Shown here one piece after another: positions 1 to 8,290 of a DNA stretch of 61,600 nucleotides. Source of the stretch: Frigoribacterium sp. MEB024 (GTDB lineage Bacteria > Actinomycetota > Actinomycetes > Actinomycetales > Microbacteriaceae); NCBI RefSeq assembly GCF_000878135.1, contig NZ_JXQZ01000081.1, positions 1 through 61,600 on the forward strand. The letters run 5' to 3'. The notes beneath the pieces are model-generated. The model searched no databases and had not been told where the DNA came from. It saw only the letters and a program-made list of their open reading frames with translations. The position numbers and the translations under genes are program-made. Each line of letters opens with the position of its first letter. Positions within the stretch are counted from its first letter, which is position 1.

Positions 1-1
1 C

Positions 2-286
2 GTCGGCAGCGTCACGGCGCTCACGCCCTACATCGGCTACTCGGCGGCGGCGGCGATCGCGCACACCGCGCTGACCACGAACGCGGCGATCGCGCCGCTC
101 GTCGTGGCAGCCGGCCTCATGACCGACGAGCAGGTGCGCAAGGTGCTCTCGCCCGCCCGCCTCTCGGGGCTCGCGCCGATCACCAGCGCGATCACCGTCA
201 TCGACGTCGACGACCCCGCCGCGGCGGTGGCCCGGGCGGCCAACACGACGGGCGCCCGCAACCCGGGCGACGAGACCGCAGGCTGA
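2..286 (+). CDS. aspA: Aspartate ammonia-lyase, C-terminal fragment
   Basis: Only the last 94 residues are in the window; the 5' end lies upstream. The frame opens with VGSVTALTPYIGY, the conserved C-terminal segment of the aspartase/fumarase superfamily, followed by helices ending in a VLSPARLSG-type stretch. These lyases catalyse reversible beta-elimination to fumarate; aspartase releases ammonia from L-aspartate in the cytoplasm. The ALTPYIGY wording and the tail fit aspartase better than class II fumarase, but the catalytic SS loop is outside the window, so a fumarase remains possible. The gene is followed by an inverted repeat shared with the convergent YihY gene. Confidence 0.75.
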   Translation, partial: VGSVTALTPYIGYSAAAAIAHTALTTNAAIAPLVVAAGLMTDEQVRKVLSPARLSGLAPITSAITVIDVDDPAAAVARAANTTGARNPGDETAG

Positions 287-299
287 CGCGACCATCGTG

Positions 300-340
300 C
301 AGGAGGCGCGGTGTCGGGCGGCCGGGCACCGCGCCTCCTG
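300..340. terminator. Inverted repeat of the GGAGGCGCG family, bidirectional terminator candidate
   Basis: Perfect 14-base arms, CAGGAGGCGCGGTG at 300-313 and its complement at 327-340, with a 13-base loop. It sits between two convergent genes, so it could end transcription from both sides. There is no T tract. The stem is built from an element that recurs in other gaps of this window. Confidence 0.7.
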
Positions 341-353
341 AAGGTCCGCGCCT

Positions 354-1487
354 CTAGGACGTCGAGGGGGCGTGGGTGCTCGGGTCGACCTGGTCGGCGC
401 GTTGCGCGGCCTGCGGCCGTTCGTCGGCCGGCCGGTCTCGATCACCCCGGAGGTGGACGCGCCGGAGTTCGTCGGGTTCGAGCACGCCGCCGTTCTCGCG
501 CAGGGCACGCTCGCGGATCGCCCGGCCCACCCGGACGTCCCACGCGAGGTTGCGAGCCAGGATGTGGTTGCGCGCGGTGTCACGGAGCGGCAGGGGGATG
601 ACCTCCTCGGCCTGCACCCCGCGACGAAGCTGACGCATCCGCAGGATCTCGCTGTCGAGCTCACCGCCGATGACGAGCACGAAATTGCTGATGTACGCGT
701 AGAGCAACACGACCACGACGCCGCCCACCCAGCCGTAGAAGCGGTCGTAGTTCGACACCGTCGCGACGTAGACCGCGAAGCCGACCGTGGCGAGCGCCCA
801 GCCGCCGAGGGCGACCATGGCCCCGTACGACACCCAGCGCAGGCGCGGAGGCCGCACGTTGGGCGTGAAGAAGTAGAGCATCGCGACCGACAGCACGGCC
901 AGGGCGACGAGCACCGGCCACTTGGCGATGTTGTAGAGGTCGGTCCAGGGGCGGCCGATGCCGAAGCGTGCGGCCACCGCGTCGCTCAACGTGGGCGTCA
1001 CGAGCAGGATGACCGCGATGACGGCGAACGACACCATGAGGACGAGCGTGACGATCATCATGTGGCCGCGGAACTTCCAGATGCGGCGCCCCTCCTCGAC
1101 CTCGTAGGCCGTGTTCATGGCCCGGCCGAACGCCGTCGTGTAGGCCGACAGCGACCACAGCGTGAGCCAGAGGCCGATGCCGAACGCGACGCCGGGGTTC
1201 GACAGGCTGAGCATCTGTTCGAGCGGCCAGCGCAGGGTGTCGATCGCATCGGGGGTCAGGACGTACCGGGCCACCGAGAGGATCTCGTCCACGGCGTCGC
1301 CGTCGTCGACGAACAGGGCGACCCCCGAGACGAGGGCGAGCGCGCCGGGCACCAGGGCGAGCATCGAGAAGAAGGTGAGCGACCCGGCCGCGTCGATGGT
1401 GCGATGGCGCAGGAAATCGTGCCAGACCCGCATCACCACGTACCGGACCAGCGACGGGTCCTCGGGTAGGGAACGCGTCGAGGCCAT
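354..1487 (-). CDS. YihY/BrkB family inner membrane protein
   Basis: A 377-residue protein with six predicted membrane segments, near residues 34-61, 97-125, 142-167, 187-211, 218-244 and 253-278, which is the usual YihY/BrkB (formerly RNase BN) layout. The N-terminal AAGSLTFFSMLALVPG stretch and the late GGVVVVLLYAYISNFVLVIGGELD segment are typical of the family. The tail after about residue 290 is charged and likely cytoplasmic. The molecular function of this family is not settled; RNase activity was a misassignment. The start is chosen because a TAATCT hexamer (1499-1494 on the minus strand) ends six bases before the ATG, and no ribosome binding site is present. Confidence 0.88.
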   Translation of the reverse strand: MASTRSLPEDPSLVRYVVMRVWHDFLRHRTIDAAGSLTFFSMLALVPGALALVSGVALFVDDGDAVDEILSVARYVLTPDAIDTLRWPLEQMLSLSNPGVAFGIGLWLTLWSLSAYTTAFGRAMNTAYEVEEGRRIWKFRGHMMIVTLVLMVSFAVIAVILLVTPTLSDAVAARFGIGRPWTDLYNIAKWPVLVALAVLSVAMLYFFTPNVRPPRLRWVSYGAMVALGGWALATVGFAVYVATVSNYDRFYGWVGGVVVVLLYAYISNFVLVIGGELDSEILRMRQLRRGVQAEEVIPLPLRDTARNHILARNLAWDVRVGRAIRERALRENGGVLEPDELRRVHLRGDRDRPADERPQAAQRADQVDPSTHAPSTS

Positions 1488-1493
1488 CCTGCG

Positions 1494-1499
1494 AGATTA
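1494..1499 (-). promoter_or_regulatory. -10 element of a leaderless promoter (YihY gene)
   Basis: TAATCT on the minus strand, six bases from the ATG at 1487, so transcription should begin at or next to the start codon. Confidence 0.6.
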
Positions 1500-1559
1500 C
1501 CGGGCCGTCCGGCTCGTCGGGGCAGGCCCGCAGGCTGCGCCGACCCCGGCGTCAGCCCG

Positions 1560-1565
1560 TAGGGT
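1560..1565 (+). promoter_or_regulatory. -10 element of a leaderless promoter (PrsW gene)
   Basis: TAGGGT followed by six bases and the ATG at 1572, with no Shine-Dalgarno sequence. It stands back to back with the YihY promoter. Confidence 0.6.
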
Positions 1566-1571
1566 CGGGGG

Positions 1572-2948
1572 ATGACCTGGTCCGATCCCCGCGGCGTCGG
1601 ACACGACGCGTACGGCCGCCCGCTGACGCCGTACGCCGAACCCTCCTCCGTCACCCCGGGGGCCGCTCCCGGGTGGTCGGCGCATGCTCCCGCGATCAAC
1701 CCCGAGCCGGTCTGGTACCCCGTGCAGCCGGTCTTCGTCCAGCCGACGCCTCGCCGCCGGGTGGCCAGTGCCGTGGCGCTCGCCGTCGGCTTCACCGTGA
1801 TCGGCACCTTCGCCCTGGCCGTCGGCCTGTACTTCTTGATCTTCGTCCAGCCCGCCGTCCTGCTGGCCGGGAGCCTGCTCGCCTTCGTCCCGTTGGCCAT
1901 CGTCCTGGTCGGCATCTGGTTGGTCGACCGCTGGGAGCCCGAGCCGCGCGTGGCGCTGCTCTTCGCCTTCCTCTGGGGTGCGGCGGTCGCGGTCGGCACC
2001 GCACTGATCGTCGACATCGCCCTCACGACGGCGCGGTCGGTGCTCGGGGTCCGCTCGAGCGGGCTCGAGGACGTGCTCGGGGCGGTGGTCCAGGCGCCCC
2101 TCGTCGAAGAGGGGGCCAAGGGGCTCGGCGTGTTGCTCGTCCTGTGGATCTTCCGACGACACTTCGACGGCCCGGTCGACGGCATCGTCTACGCGGCGAC
2201 GGTCGCGGCGGGCTTCGCCTTCGTCGAGAACATCCAGTACTTCGCCCTGCAGGTCGGGGAAGACCTGGCGACGGGCAGCCAGGGGCTCGCCTACGTCTTC
2301 TTCGTCCGCGCCCTGATGTCGCCGTTCGCCCACGTCATGTACACGGCCTGCACGGGCTTCGCCCTCGGCCTCGCGGCACGGCGGACGGGTCCGTACGGCG
2401 CGATCGGCTGGTTCTTCGTCGGCCTCGTCCCCGCGGCGGGTCTGCACGCGCTCTGGAACGGTGCCCTCTTCGTGGTCGGCGACGGCTTCTTCGTCTACTA
2501 CCTGCTCGTGCAGGTGCCGATCTTCGTGGCCATGGTGTTGCTCGTGGTGTTCCTGCGACGCAACGAGCGGAGGGTCACCCACGACCGGCTCGCCGAGTAC
2601 GCCGCGGTCGGCTGGTTCAGCGCCGACGAGGTCGGCATGCTCTCGTCGAGCGCCGGTCGCCGCCGCGCGCGGTCGTGGGCGGCGTCACGGGGCATCCGAC
2701 CCGCCATGAAGGTCTTCATCTCGAACGCGACGCGCCTCGCCTTCACCCGCCAGCGGCTGGTGAAGGGCCGCCGCGCGCTCGACGAGGCCGTCCAGCGCGA
2801 CGAGGCCGAGCTGCTGCAGGCCCTGACCGCGAGTCGCGTCGCCCTGCAGGCTCCGCCGACGGCGTTCGTCGGGTACCCCCAGCACCCGGGGTGGCCGCCG
2901 CAGGTGCCGCAGCACCCCGGGTCGTCGCAGTCCGGCCCCGGTTGGTGA
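1572..2948 (+). CDS. PrsW family intramembrane protease
   Basis: A 458-residue protein: a Pro-rich cytoplasmic N-terminus (about 1-60), then roughly eight membrane segments from residue 63 to 330, and a charged C-terminal tail ending in a Pro/Gln-rich stretch. The PrsW signatures are visible: an EEGAKG motif at about 179-184, FAFVEN near 215-220, a His in FAHVMYTA near 254, and GLHALWNG near 291-297. Bacillus PrsW cleaves the anti-sigma factor RsiW. Whether this protein also acts on an anti-sigma factor is inference, since none is encoded nearby. It is divergent from the YihY gene and convergent with the MFS gene. Confidence 0.9.
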   Translation: MTWSDPRGVGHDAYGRPLTPYAEPSSVTPGAAPGWSAHAPAINPEPVWYPVQPVFVQPTPRRRVASAVALAVGFTVIGTFALAVGLYFLIFVQPAVLLAGSLLAFVPLAIVLVGIWLVDRWEPEPRVALLFAFLWGAAVAVGTALIVDIALTTARSVLGVRSSGLEDVLGAVVQAPLVEEGAKGLGVLLVLWIFRRHFDGPVDGIVYAATVAAGFAFVENIQYFALQVGEDLATGSQGLAYVFFVRALMSPFAHVMYTACTGFALGLAARRTGPYGAIGWFFVGLVPAAGLHALWNGALFVVGDGFFVYYLLVQVPIFVAMVLLVVFLRRNERRVTHDRLAEYAAVGWFSADEVGMLSSSAGRRRARSWAASRGIRPAMKVFISNATRLAFTRQRLVKGRRALDEAVQRDEAELLQALTASRVALQAPPTAFVGYPQHPGWPPQVPQHPGSSQSGPGW

Positions 2949-3015
2949 CCTGCACCTCCGCGAGTCCTCTCGCCCCGGGTGCCGTCGACGTGACGACGGC
3001 CCCCGACGACTCGGG

Positions 3016-4383
3016 TCAGGGCGTCGGCGCCTCGGCGTCGTAGCGTCCGAACGCGGGCGTCAGCCGGGCCACGAGGGCGACGAGGGCGACGACCAACAGA
3101 CCGCCGAGCAGGGGCGGCCAGAAGACGGCGATGCCCGCGACGAGTCCGACGAACAGGTCCCCGACCCGGGGGCCGCCCGTGACCACCACGATGAAGATCC
3201 CCTGGAGGCGACCCCGCATGGCGTCGGGCGCGGCCGACTGCAGGATGGTCGACCGGAAGATCGAGCTCACGTTGTCGCTCGCACCCGCTCCGGCCAGCGC
3301 GAGGGCGGCCCCGCCGAGGGCGACGAGGTTCGCCTGGTCGAGTCCCGCCGTGACGTCACCGCCGTGGGCCGGCGTCACGAGGAGCACGACGCCGAACGCG
3401 GCGATGCAGAGCCCGTAGGCGGTGATCGCCCACCGCACGGCGACGCCCTGTCGGCGCACGTGGCCGAGGCGTCCCGAGAAGACGCTGCTCAGCAGCGCCC
3501 CCACCGCGAACGAGGCGGAGAGGACGCCGACCGTCACCGCGCCTCCTCCGATCACGAGCGTGCCGACCACCGGGTAGAGCACGCGGGGCATGCCGAACGT
3601 CATCGCCACGACGTCCATGACGAAGGTCGTCCGGATGTTCGGCGACCGCTTCAGGAACGCCAGGCCGAAGCGCAACGACTCGAGCCCCGGACGTTGGGTC
3701 TCGCCCTCGGGCCGGATCGGGGGCAGCGTGACGATGCCGAGGAACGCCGTCGAGAACAGCACGACGTCGACCGTGTAGGTCAGCGGGAACCCCACGCTCG
3801 CCACCAGCACGCCGGCCAGGGCGGGCCCCACGGTCAGCATGAGACCCATGCTGATGCCGCTCAGGGCGGACGCGGCAGGCAGCAGCTCGCGGGGGAGGAG
3901 GCGCGGCACGATCGAGGCGCGCGAGGTCGCGATCATCGTGCCCGCCACGGCGTTGACCGTGGTCAAGAGGTAGAGCAGCCACACCTCGTGCAGCCCGAGG
4001 TAGGCGTGCAACGCGATGGCCGCGGTCGAGAGCCAGGCGAAGACGGCGGCGACGAGCGCGACCTTCCGCCGGTCGAAGGCGTCGGCGAGCATGCCGCCGT
4101 AGAGGCCGGCCAGGATCATCGGCACGAGCGAGACGACGCCGACGAGCGCGACGGCGAAGGTCGACCGGGTGATCTCGAAGATCTCGAGTCCGACGGCGAC
4201 GAGCGTGAGCTGCGTCCCGATGCCACTGATCGCGCTCCCCGCGAAGAGGCGGGCGAAGGCCGGGCTCGTCCGCAGCGGGGTGACGTCGATGAACAGCGGG
4301 CGACGGACGGTCGCGGCGGGATCGGAAGGCGGAGGCGGAGGCGGGGTGGCGGACAAGCTGCCATTCTTGCCGATCGTGCACAT
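3016..4383 (-). CDS. MFS transporter (EntS/MFS_3-like exporter)
   Basis: About 455 residues with a proline-rich N-terminus (SATPPPPPPSD) and twelve hydrophobic segments. The loop after the second segment reads GGMLADAFDRRKVALV, the MFS motif A position, and SRASIVPRLLPRELLPAASAL is typical of the DHA3/MFS_3 group of drug and siderophore exporters. The substrate cannot be told. The open frame runs much further upstream, but that extension overlaps the FKBP gene on the other strand and is not protein-like. ATG at 4383 has a weak GCGGGA site; a TTG at 4356 would also give a complete transporter. Confidence 0.85.
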   Translation of the reverse strand: MCTIGKNGSLSATPPPPPPSDPAATVRRPLFIDVTPLRTSPAFARLFAGSAISGIGTQLTLVAVGLEIFEITRSTFAVALVGVVSLVPMILAGLYGGMLADAFDRRKVALVAAVFAWLSTAAIALHAYLGLHEVWLLYLLTTVNAVAGTMIATSRASIVPRLLPRELLPAASALSGISMGLMLTVGPALAGVLVASVGFPLTYTVDVVLFSTAFLGIVTLPPIRPEGETQRPGLESLRFGLAFLKRSPNIRTTFVMDVVAMTFGMPRVLYPVVGTLVIGGGAVTVGVLSASFAVGALLSSVFSGRLGHVRRQGVAVRWAITAYGLCIAAFGVVLLVTPAHGGDVTAGLDQANLVALGGAALALAGAGASDNVSSIFRSTILQSAAPDAMRGRLQGIFIVVVTGGPRVGDLFVGLVAGIAVFWPPLLGGLLVVALVALVARLTPAFGRYDAEAPTP

Positions 4384-4469
4384 TCCCGCAGGCCCGTGCC
4401 GCCCGCCGAGGTCGGTGCCGCGCCGGGTCCGCCCGGGCCCCGCCCCGACCGCGTCGGTGGTCGATCGAT

Positions 4470-4498
4470 TTGGCGTCCCGTCACCGTCGGAGTAGCGT
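4470..4498 (+). promoter_or_regulatory. Sigma-A-type promoter upstream of the FKBP gene
   Basis: TTGGCG at 4470-4475, a 17-base spacer and TAGCGT at 4493-4498. The transcript would start near 4505 and carry a leader of about 115 bases before the FKBP start. Nothing else recognisable fills 4384-4620. Confidence 0.5.
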
Positions 4499-4607
4499 CC
4501 ATGTGTTCGCATCGATGACGTCATCTCGGTGCGGATGTCGGGTCGGCTCCTCGAGCCTCGCAGGGAGGACGCGAGTGGCCGACCCGCCCCCCCCGGCTCG
4601 TCGGTGG

Positions 4608-4613
4608 TTGGAT
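4608..4613 (+). promoter_or_regulatory. Possible second, leaderless promoter of the FKBP gene
   Basis: TTGGAT ends seven bases before ATG 4621, the same spacing as the TAnnnT boxes of many genes here, although the second base differs from the usual A. Confidence 0.35.
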
Positions 4614-4620
4614 GGTCGGC

Positions 4621-4995
4621 ATGACTCACGATCCCCAGACCAAGCCCGAGATCGACGCCCCGACCGGCCCCGCCCCCACCGAGCTGACGATCACCGACAT
4701 CACCGTCGGCGACGGAGCCGAGGCGCAGTCCGGCTCGACCGTCAACGTCCACTACCTCGGCGTCGAGCACGACTCCGGCGAGGAGTTCGACTCGTCCTGG
4801 AGCCGTGGCGAGGCCATCAACTTCCCGCTGCAGGCCCTGGTCCGTGGTTGGCAGGAGGGCATCCCCGGCATGAAGGTCGGCGGACGCCGCGAGCTCGTCG
4901 TGCCGCCCCACCTGGCCTACGGCCCCGCCGGCGGCGGTCACCCGCTCTCGGGCAAGACGTTGATCTTCGTCATCGACCTGCTCGGCGTCAGCTGA
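4621..4995 (+). CDS. FKBP-type peptidyl-prolyl cis-trans isomerase
   Basis: A 124-residue single-domain FKBP that catalyses cis-trans isomerisation of X-Pro bonds and assists folding. Recognisable pieces are VNVHYLGV, EEFDSSW, LVRGWQEGIPGMKVGGRRELVVPP and LAYGPAGGG..LIFVIDLL, which form the binding pocket (Tyr, Phe-Asp, Trp, Tyr). There is no signal peptide, so it is cytoplasmic. An ATG nine bases earlier (4612) would add three residues; 4621 fits the promoter spacing better. Its TGA overlaps the ATG of the next gene, which indicates coupled translation. Confidence 0.95.
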   Translation: MTHDPQTKPEIDAPTGPAPTELTITDITVGDGAEAQSGSTVNVHYLGVEHDSGEEFDSSWSRGEAINFPLQALVRGWQEGIPGMKVGGRRELVVPPHLAYGPAGGGHPLSGKTLIFVIDLLGVS

Positions 4996-5828
4996 TGACG
5001 GTCGCCCCCTCGGTCGGCCTCAACGACGGGCGCACCCTGCCCCAGCTCGGCCTCGGCACCTACGGGCTGAACGGCGACGAGGGCACGGCCCAGGTCGTCC
5101 AGGCGATCTCGTCGGGCTACCGTCTGCTCGACACGGCGCTGAACTACGGCAACGAGGCGGCCGTCGGGGCGGCGATCCGCGAGACCGACGTGCCCCGTGA
5201 CGACCTGGTCGTCACGACGAAGTTGCCCGGTCGACACCACGGGTTCGACGAGGCCCTGGCGAGCTTCGACGAGAGCCGGTCGAACCTCGGCCTCGACTTC
5301 GTCGACCTCTACCTGATCCACTGGCCCCTCCCGCGCATCGACAAGTACGTCGAGGCGTTCAAGGCCTTCGTCCGGTTGCAGGAAGACGGCCTCGTCGGCT
5401 CGGTCGGCGTCTCGAACTTCACGGCCGAGCACCTGCAGCGCGTCGCCGACGAGACGGGTGTGGTGCCCGCGGTCAACCAGATCGAGCTGCACCCGTACTT
5501 CCCCCAGGCCGAGCTGCGTGCCGTGCACGAGAGCATGGGCATCGTCACCGAGAGCTGGAGCCCGCTCGCGAAGCAGAGCGAACTCCTGACGGAGGCGCGG
5601 GTCACCGACATCGCGCGGGCCCACGGCAAGACGCCCACCCAGGTCGTCCTCCGCTGGCACGTCCAGCTCGGCGCGGTCCCCGTGCCGAAGTCGGCCGACG
5701 CCGGTCGTCAGCGCGAGAACCTCGACGTCTTCGACTTCGAACTCACGCCCGACGAGGTCGAGTCCATCAGCGGCCTCGAGCGCGGTCGGCTGTGGGACGG
5801 CGACCCGCTGACCCACGAGGAGTTCTAG
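4995..5828 (+). CDS. Aldo/keto reductase
   Basis: A 277-residue NADPH-dependent oxidoreductase with a TIM-barrel AKR fold. The catalytic tetrad is intact: Asp46 and Tyr51 in GYRLLDTALNYGNE, Lys76 in VVTTKLP, His109 in YLIHWPLP. The cofactor-binding C-terminal part VPVPKSADAGRQRENLDVFDF is present. It resembles the 2,5-diketo-gluconate reductase group; the substrate cannot be assigned. The start codon shares its A with the FKBP stop (TGATG), so the two are translationally coupled. A strong hairpin follows. Confidence 0.93.
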   Translation: MTVAPSVGLNDGRTLPQLGLGTYGLNGDEGTAQVVQAISSGYRLLDTALNYGNEAAVGAAIRETDVPRDDLVVTTKLPGRHHGFDEALASFDESRSNLGLDFVDLYLIHWPLPRIDKYVEAFKAFVRLQEDGLVGSVGVSNFTAEHLQRVADETGVVPAVNQIELHPYFPQAELRAVHESMGIVTESWSPLAKQSELLTEARVTDIARAHGKTPTQVVLRWHVQLGAVPVPKSADAGRQRENLDVFDFELTPDEVESISGLERGRLWDGDPLTHEEF

Positions 5829-5851
5829 ACCCGGCTCCGACGGGACCACCC

Positions 5852-5893
5852 CAGGAGGCGCGCTCGTCCCGTCGAGGACGAGCGCGCCTCCTG
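5852..5893. terminator. Perfect 18-bp inverted repeat, terminator candidate
   Basis: Arms at 5852-5869 and 5876-5893 (outer part CAGGAGGCGCGCTCGTCC) with the six-base loop CGTCGA. It lies 24 bases after the aldo/keto reductase stop and lacks a T tract. The outer part is the GGAGGCGCG element. Confidence 0.75.
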
Positions 5894-5937
5894 CGTCCTC
5901 GGACCGATTCGGGGCCTCGGCGTCGGTGGCCGGAAGC

Positions 5938-5943
5938 TAGACT
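5938..5943 (+). promoter_or_regulatory. -10 element upstream of the HelD gene
   Basis: TAGACT three bases before GTG 5947. The gap is shorter than the 6-8 bases seen for other genes here, so either the start codon or the hexamer assignment may be off. Confidence 0.45.
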
Positions 5944-5946
5944 GGC

Positions 5947-8268
5947 GTGCCGACTTTTCCCGAAGGGTACGAACACCTGTTGTCATCCGAGATCGACCGC
6001 GAACGCGCCTACGTGGGCACCCTCTACGAACGCCTCGACGAGCTGAAGGCCGACGCCCGCGTCCGGCTCGAACGGACCCGCCGCGAGACCGTGGGCGGCA
6101 ACCACCAGAGCCGAAGCGAGCGCGACGCCTACGCGCGCCTGTACGAGGACACCATCGTCCAGCTGGGCTCGGTCGACGAGCGGCTCGCGTTCGGTCGCCT
6201 CGAGCTCGAGACGCCCGACCTGCTCGGCCAGACCGGCGACGTCGACCGGCCGGCCGAGCCGGGCGAGGGCGGGCGCTACCGCTACATCGGTCGCATCGGC
6301 CTGCGCGACGAGGCCCACCACCCGATCCTGCTCGACTGGCGCGTGCCCGGGGCCAGCGCTTTCTACCAGGCGACCGCCGCGACTCCCATGGGGGCCCGCG
6401 CCCGTCGCCACCTGACCCTCGAGGGGCGCACCGTCACCCGTCTCGAGGACGAGGTGTTCGACCCCGACCTGCTCGACCGCGACGACGTGCAGTTGCAGGG
6501 CGAGGGGGCGCTCATGGCCGCGCTGACGGCGCAGCGCACCGGCCGCATGACCGACATCGTCGCCACGATCCAGGGCGAACAAGACCGCATCATCCGCTCG
6601 CAGCTCGACGGCGTGCTCGTCGTCCAGGGCGGCCCCGGCACGGGCAAGACGGCCGTCGCGCTGCACCGGGCCGCGTACCTGCTCTACTCGCACCGCGACC
6701 GGCTGAAGGGCTCGGGCGTGCTCGTCGTCGGGCCGTCGCGGTCGTTCCTGCGCTACATCGAACAGGTGCTGCCCTCGCTCGGCGAGAGCGGCGTCGTCCT
6801 GTCGAGCCTCGGCGGCCTGTACCCGGGCGTCGAGGCCCAGACCGACGACGCGCCCGACGTCGCCGCCCTCAAGGGGTCCGCCGAGATGGCCGAGCTGATG
6901 CGTCGTGCCGTCCGGTCTCGGCAGATCCGCCCGGCCGAGCCGACCACCATCGACATCAACGGCGAACGCCTCGTGGTGCGCCCCGAGCTCGTCGGCGAGG
7001 CCATGCGCAAGGCCCAGGAGCGCGGCAAGCCGCACAACGTGGCCCGGGTCACCTTCAACAAGGCGGCCCTCTCGGCGCTGACGCGCCAGCTGGTCGACCA
7101 GATGCGCGAGCACGGCACGACGGTCGACGAGTCCGACGAGGCCGTCCTCCGAGAAGACATCCGGCAGTCGTACGACGTGCGCGTGCTGCTCAACACGGCC
7201 TGGCTTCCGCTGAGCGCCGAGAAGCTCGTCGAAGACCTGTACGCCCGGCCGAACTGGCTCGCCTCGATCACCCGGCGTTGGACGCCCGAGCAGCGCGCCC
7301 TGCTGCGGCGCGAACGCGGGGCGGGCTTCACGGTCTCCGACGTGCCGCTGCTCGACGAGGCCGCCGAGCTGCTCGGCGAGTTCCAGGCCGGTGTCGACCC
7401 CGAGCGCCTGGCCCGCAAGGCCCAGCGCAAACGAGACATCGAGAACGCCGAGCGCGCCATCGAGAACATGGGCGTCGAGGGCATGGTCAGCGCCGAGCAG
7501 ATCGCCGGGGGCTTCGCCGAGCGCGCGGCGTCGATGACCACGGCCGAGCGGGCCGCGGGGGACCGCACCTGGGCCTTCGGCCACGTGGTGGTCGACGAGG
7601 CGCAAGAACTGTCGCCCATGCAGTGGCGGCTGCTCTCCCGTCGGTGCCCGCTGCGGTCGTTCACCGTCGTCGGCGACATCGCCCAGGCCTCGAGCCCGGC
7701 GTCGGCGACCTCGTGGGACCGCGCCCTGCAGGCCCTGCTCGGCCGTCGTCGAGGCGGGGGTGCCCAGGGCACATCGGCCCCGTGGCGGCTCGAAGAGCTG
7801 ACCGTCAACTACCGCACGCCGGCGCAGATCGTGACCTACGCCGAGGACGTCGCGACGTCGACCGGGCTGCGGATCACCCCGAGCCGGTCGGTGCGGTCGA
7901 GCGAGTGGCCGGTGCGCGAGGTGACCGGCGCCTCCTCGAAGGACGACTTCGTGCGCGCCACCGTCGAGGCCGTCCGGGCAGACCGCGCGATCGACTCCGA
8001 GGGCACGCTCGCGGTGATCGCCCCCGAGCAGGCCGTCCAGGCGCTGGTCGAGGCCCTGTCCGCCGAGTTCGACGGTCTCGTGGCCGCCGGCACGGCGTCG
8101 TTGACCAAGCCGATCTCGGTGCTGAGCCCGACGACGTCGAAGGGGCTCGAGTTCGACTCGGTGGTCGTGGTCGACCCCGAGCGCGTTCGCCAGGCCAGCC
8201 GCCGCGGCAACGCCAGCCTCTACGTGGCGATGACCCGGCCCACGCAACGCCTCACGGTCGTCTCGTAG
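5947..8268 (+). CDS. helD: HelD-family RNA polymerase recycling ATPase
   Basis: A 773-residue UvrD-like ATPase. HelD proteins push stalled or rifamycin-bound RNA polymerase off DNA using ATP. The N-terminus (about 8-90) is a charged helical segment like the arm that enters the polymerase secondary channel, followed by an insertion with ILLDWRVPGASAFYQ. Walker A is GGPGTGKT at 228-235; the DEAQ Walker B is in VVVDEAQELSPMQW near 548-560; motif VI is VAMTRPTQRL near 759-768. This is the HelD class of mycobacteria and Streptomyces, some members of which give rifamycin tolerance. GTG 5947 is used; TTG 5980 is an alternative. No rifamycin-associated element is visible upstream. Confidence 0.88.
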   Translation: MPTFPEGYEHLLSSEIDRERAYVGTLYERLDELKADARVRLERTRRETVGGNHQSRSERDAYARLYEDTIVQLGSVDERLAFGRLELETPDLLGQTGDVDRPAEPGEGGRYRYIGRIGLRDEAHHPILLDWRVPGASAFYQATAATPMGARARRHLTLEGRTVTRLEDEVFDPDLLDRDDVQLQGEGALMAALTAQRTGRMTDIVATIQGEQDRIIRSQLDGVLVVQGGPGTGKTAVALHRAAYLLYSHRDRLKGSGVLVVGPSRSFLRYIEQVLPSLGESGVVLSSLGGLYPGVEAQTDDAPDVAALKGSAEMAELMRRAVRSRQIRPAEPTTIDINGERLVVRPELVGEAMRKAQERGKPHNVARVTFNKAALSALTRQLVDQMREHGTTVDESDEAVLREDIRQSYDVRVLLNTAWLPLSAEKLVEDLYARPNWLASITRRWTPEQRALLRRERGAGFTVSDVPLLDEAAELLGEFQAGVDPERLARKAQRKRDIENAERAIENMGVEGMVSAEQIAGGFAERAASMTTAERAAGDRTWAFGHVVVDEAQELSPMQWRLLSRRCPLRSFTVVGDIAQASSPASATSWDRALQALLGRRRGGGAQGTSAPWRLEELTVNYRTPAQIVTYAEDVATSTGLRITPSRSVRSSEWPVREVTGASSKDDFVRATVEAVRADRAIDSEGTLAVIAPEQAVQALVEALSAEFDGLVAAGTASLTKPISVLSPTTSKGLEFDSVVVVDPERVRQASRRGNASLYVAMTRPTQRLTVVS

Positions 8269-8290
8269 GCCGGGTCGGCCCCGAGCCGGG

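Noticed and set aside
372-1469. Long + strand open frame opposite the YihY gene
   Set aside because: Charged, low-complexity product typical of antisense frames in high-GC DNA; the minus frame has six clean membrane segments.
4501-4518. Five-codon open frame MCSHR after the FKBP promoter
   Set aside because: Predicted transcript start lies inside or after its ATG; nothing supports translation.
4384-4941. N-terminal extension of the MFS protein
   Set aside because: Overlaps the FKBP gene on the other strand and its promoter, and is not membrane-like.
5829-5946. Rifamycin-associated element upstream of helD
   Set aside because: No palindrome of the expected GGGGCTT...AAGCCCC kind; only the GGAGGCGCG hairpin is there.
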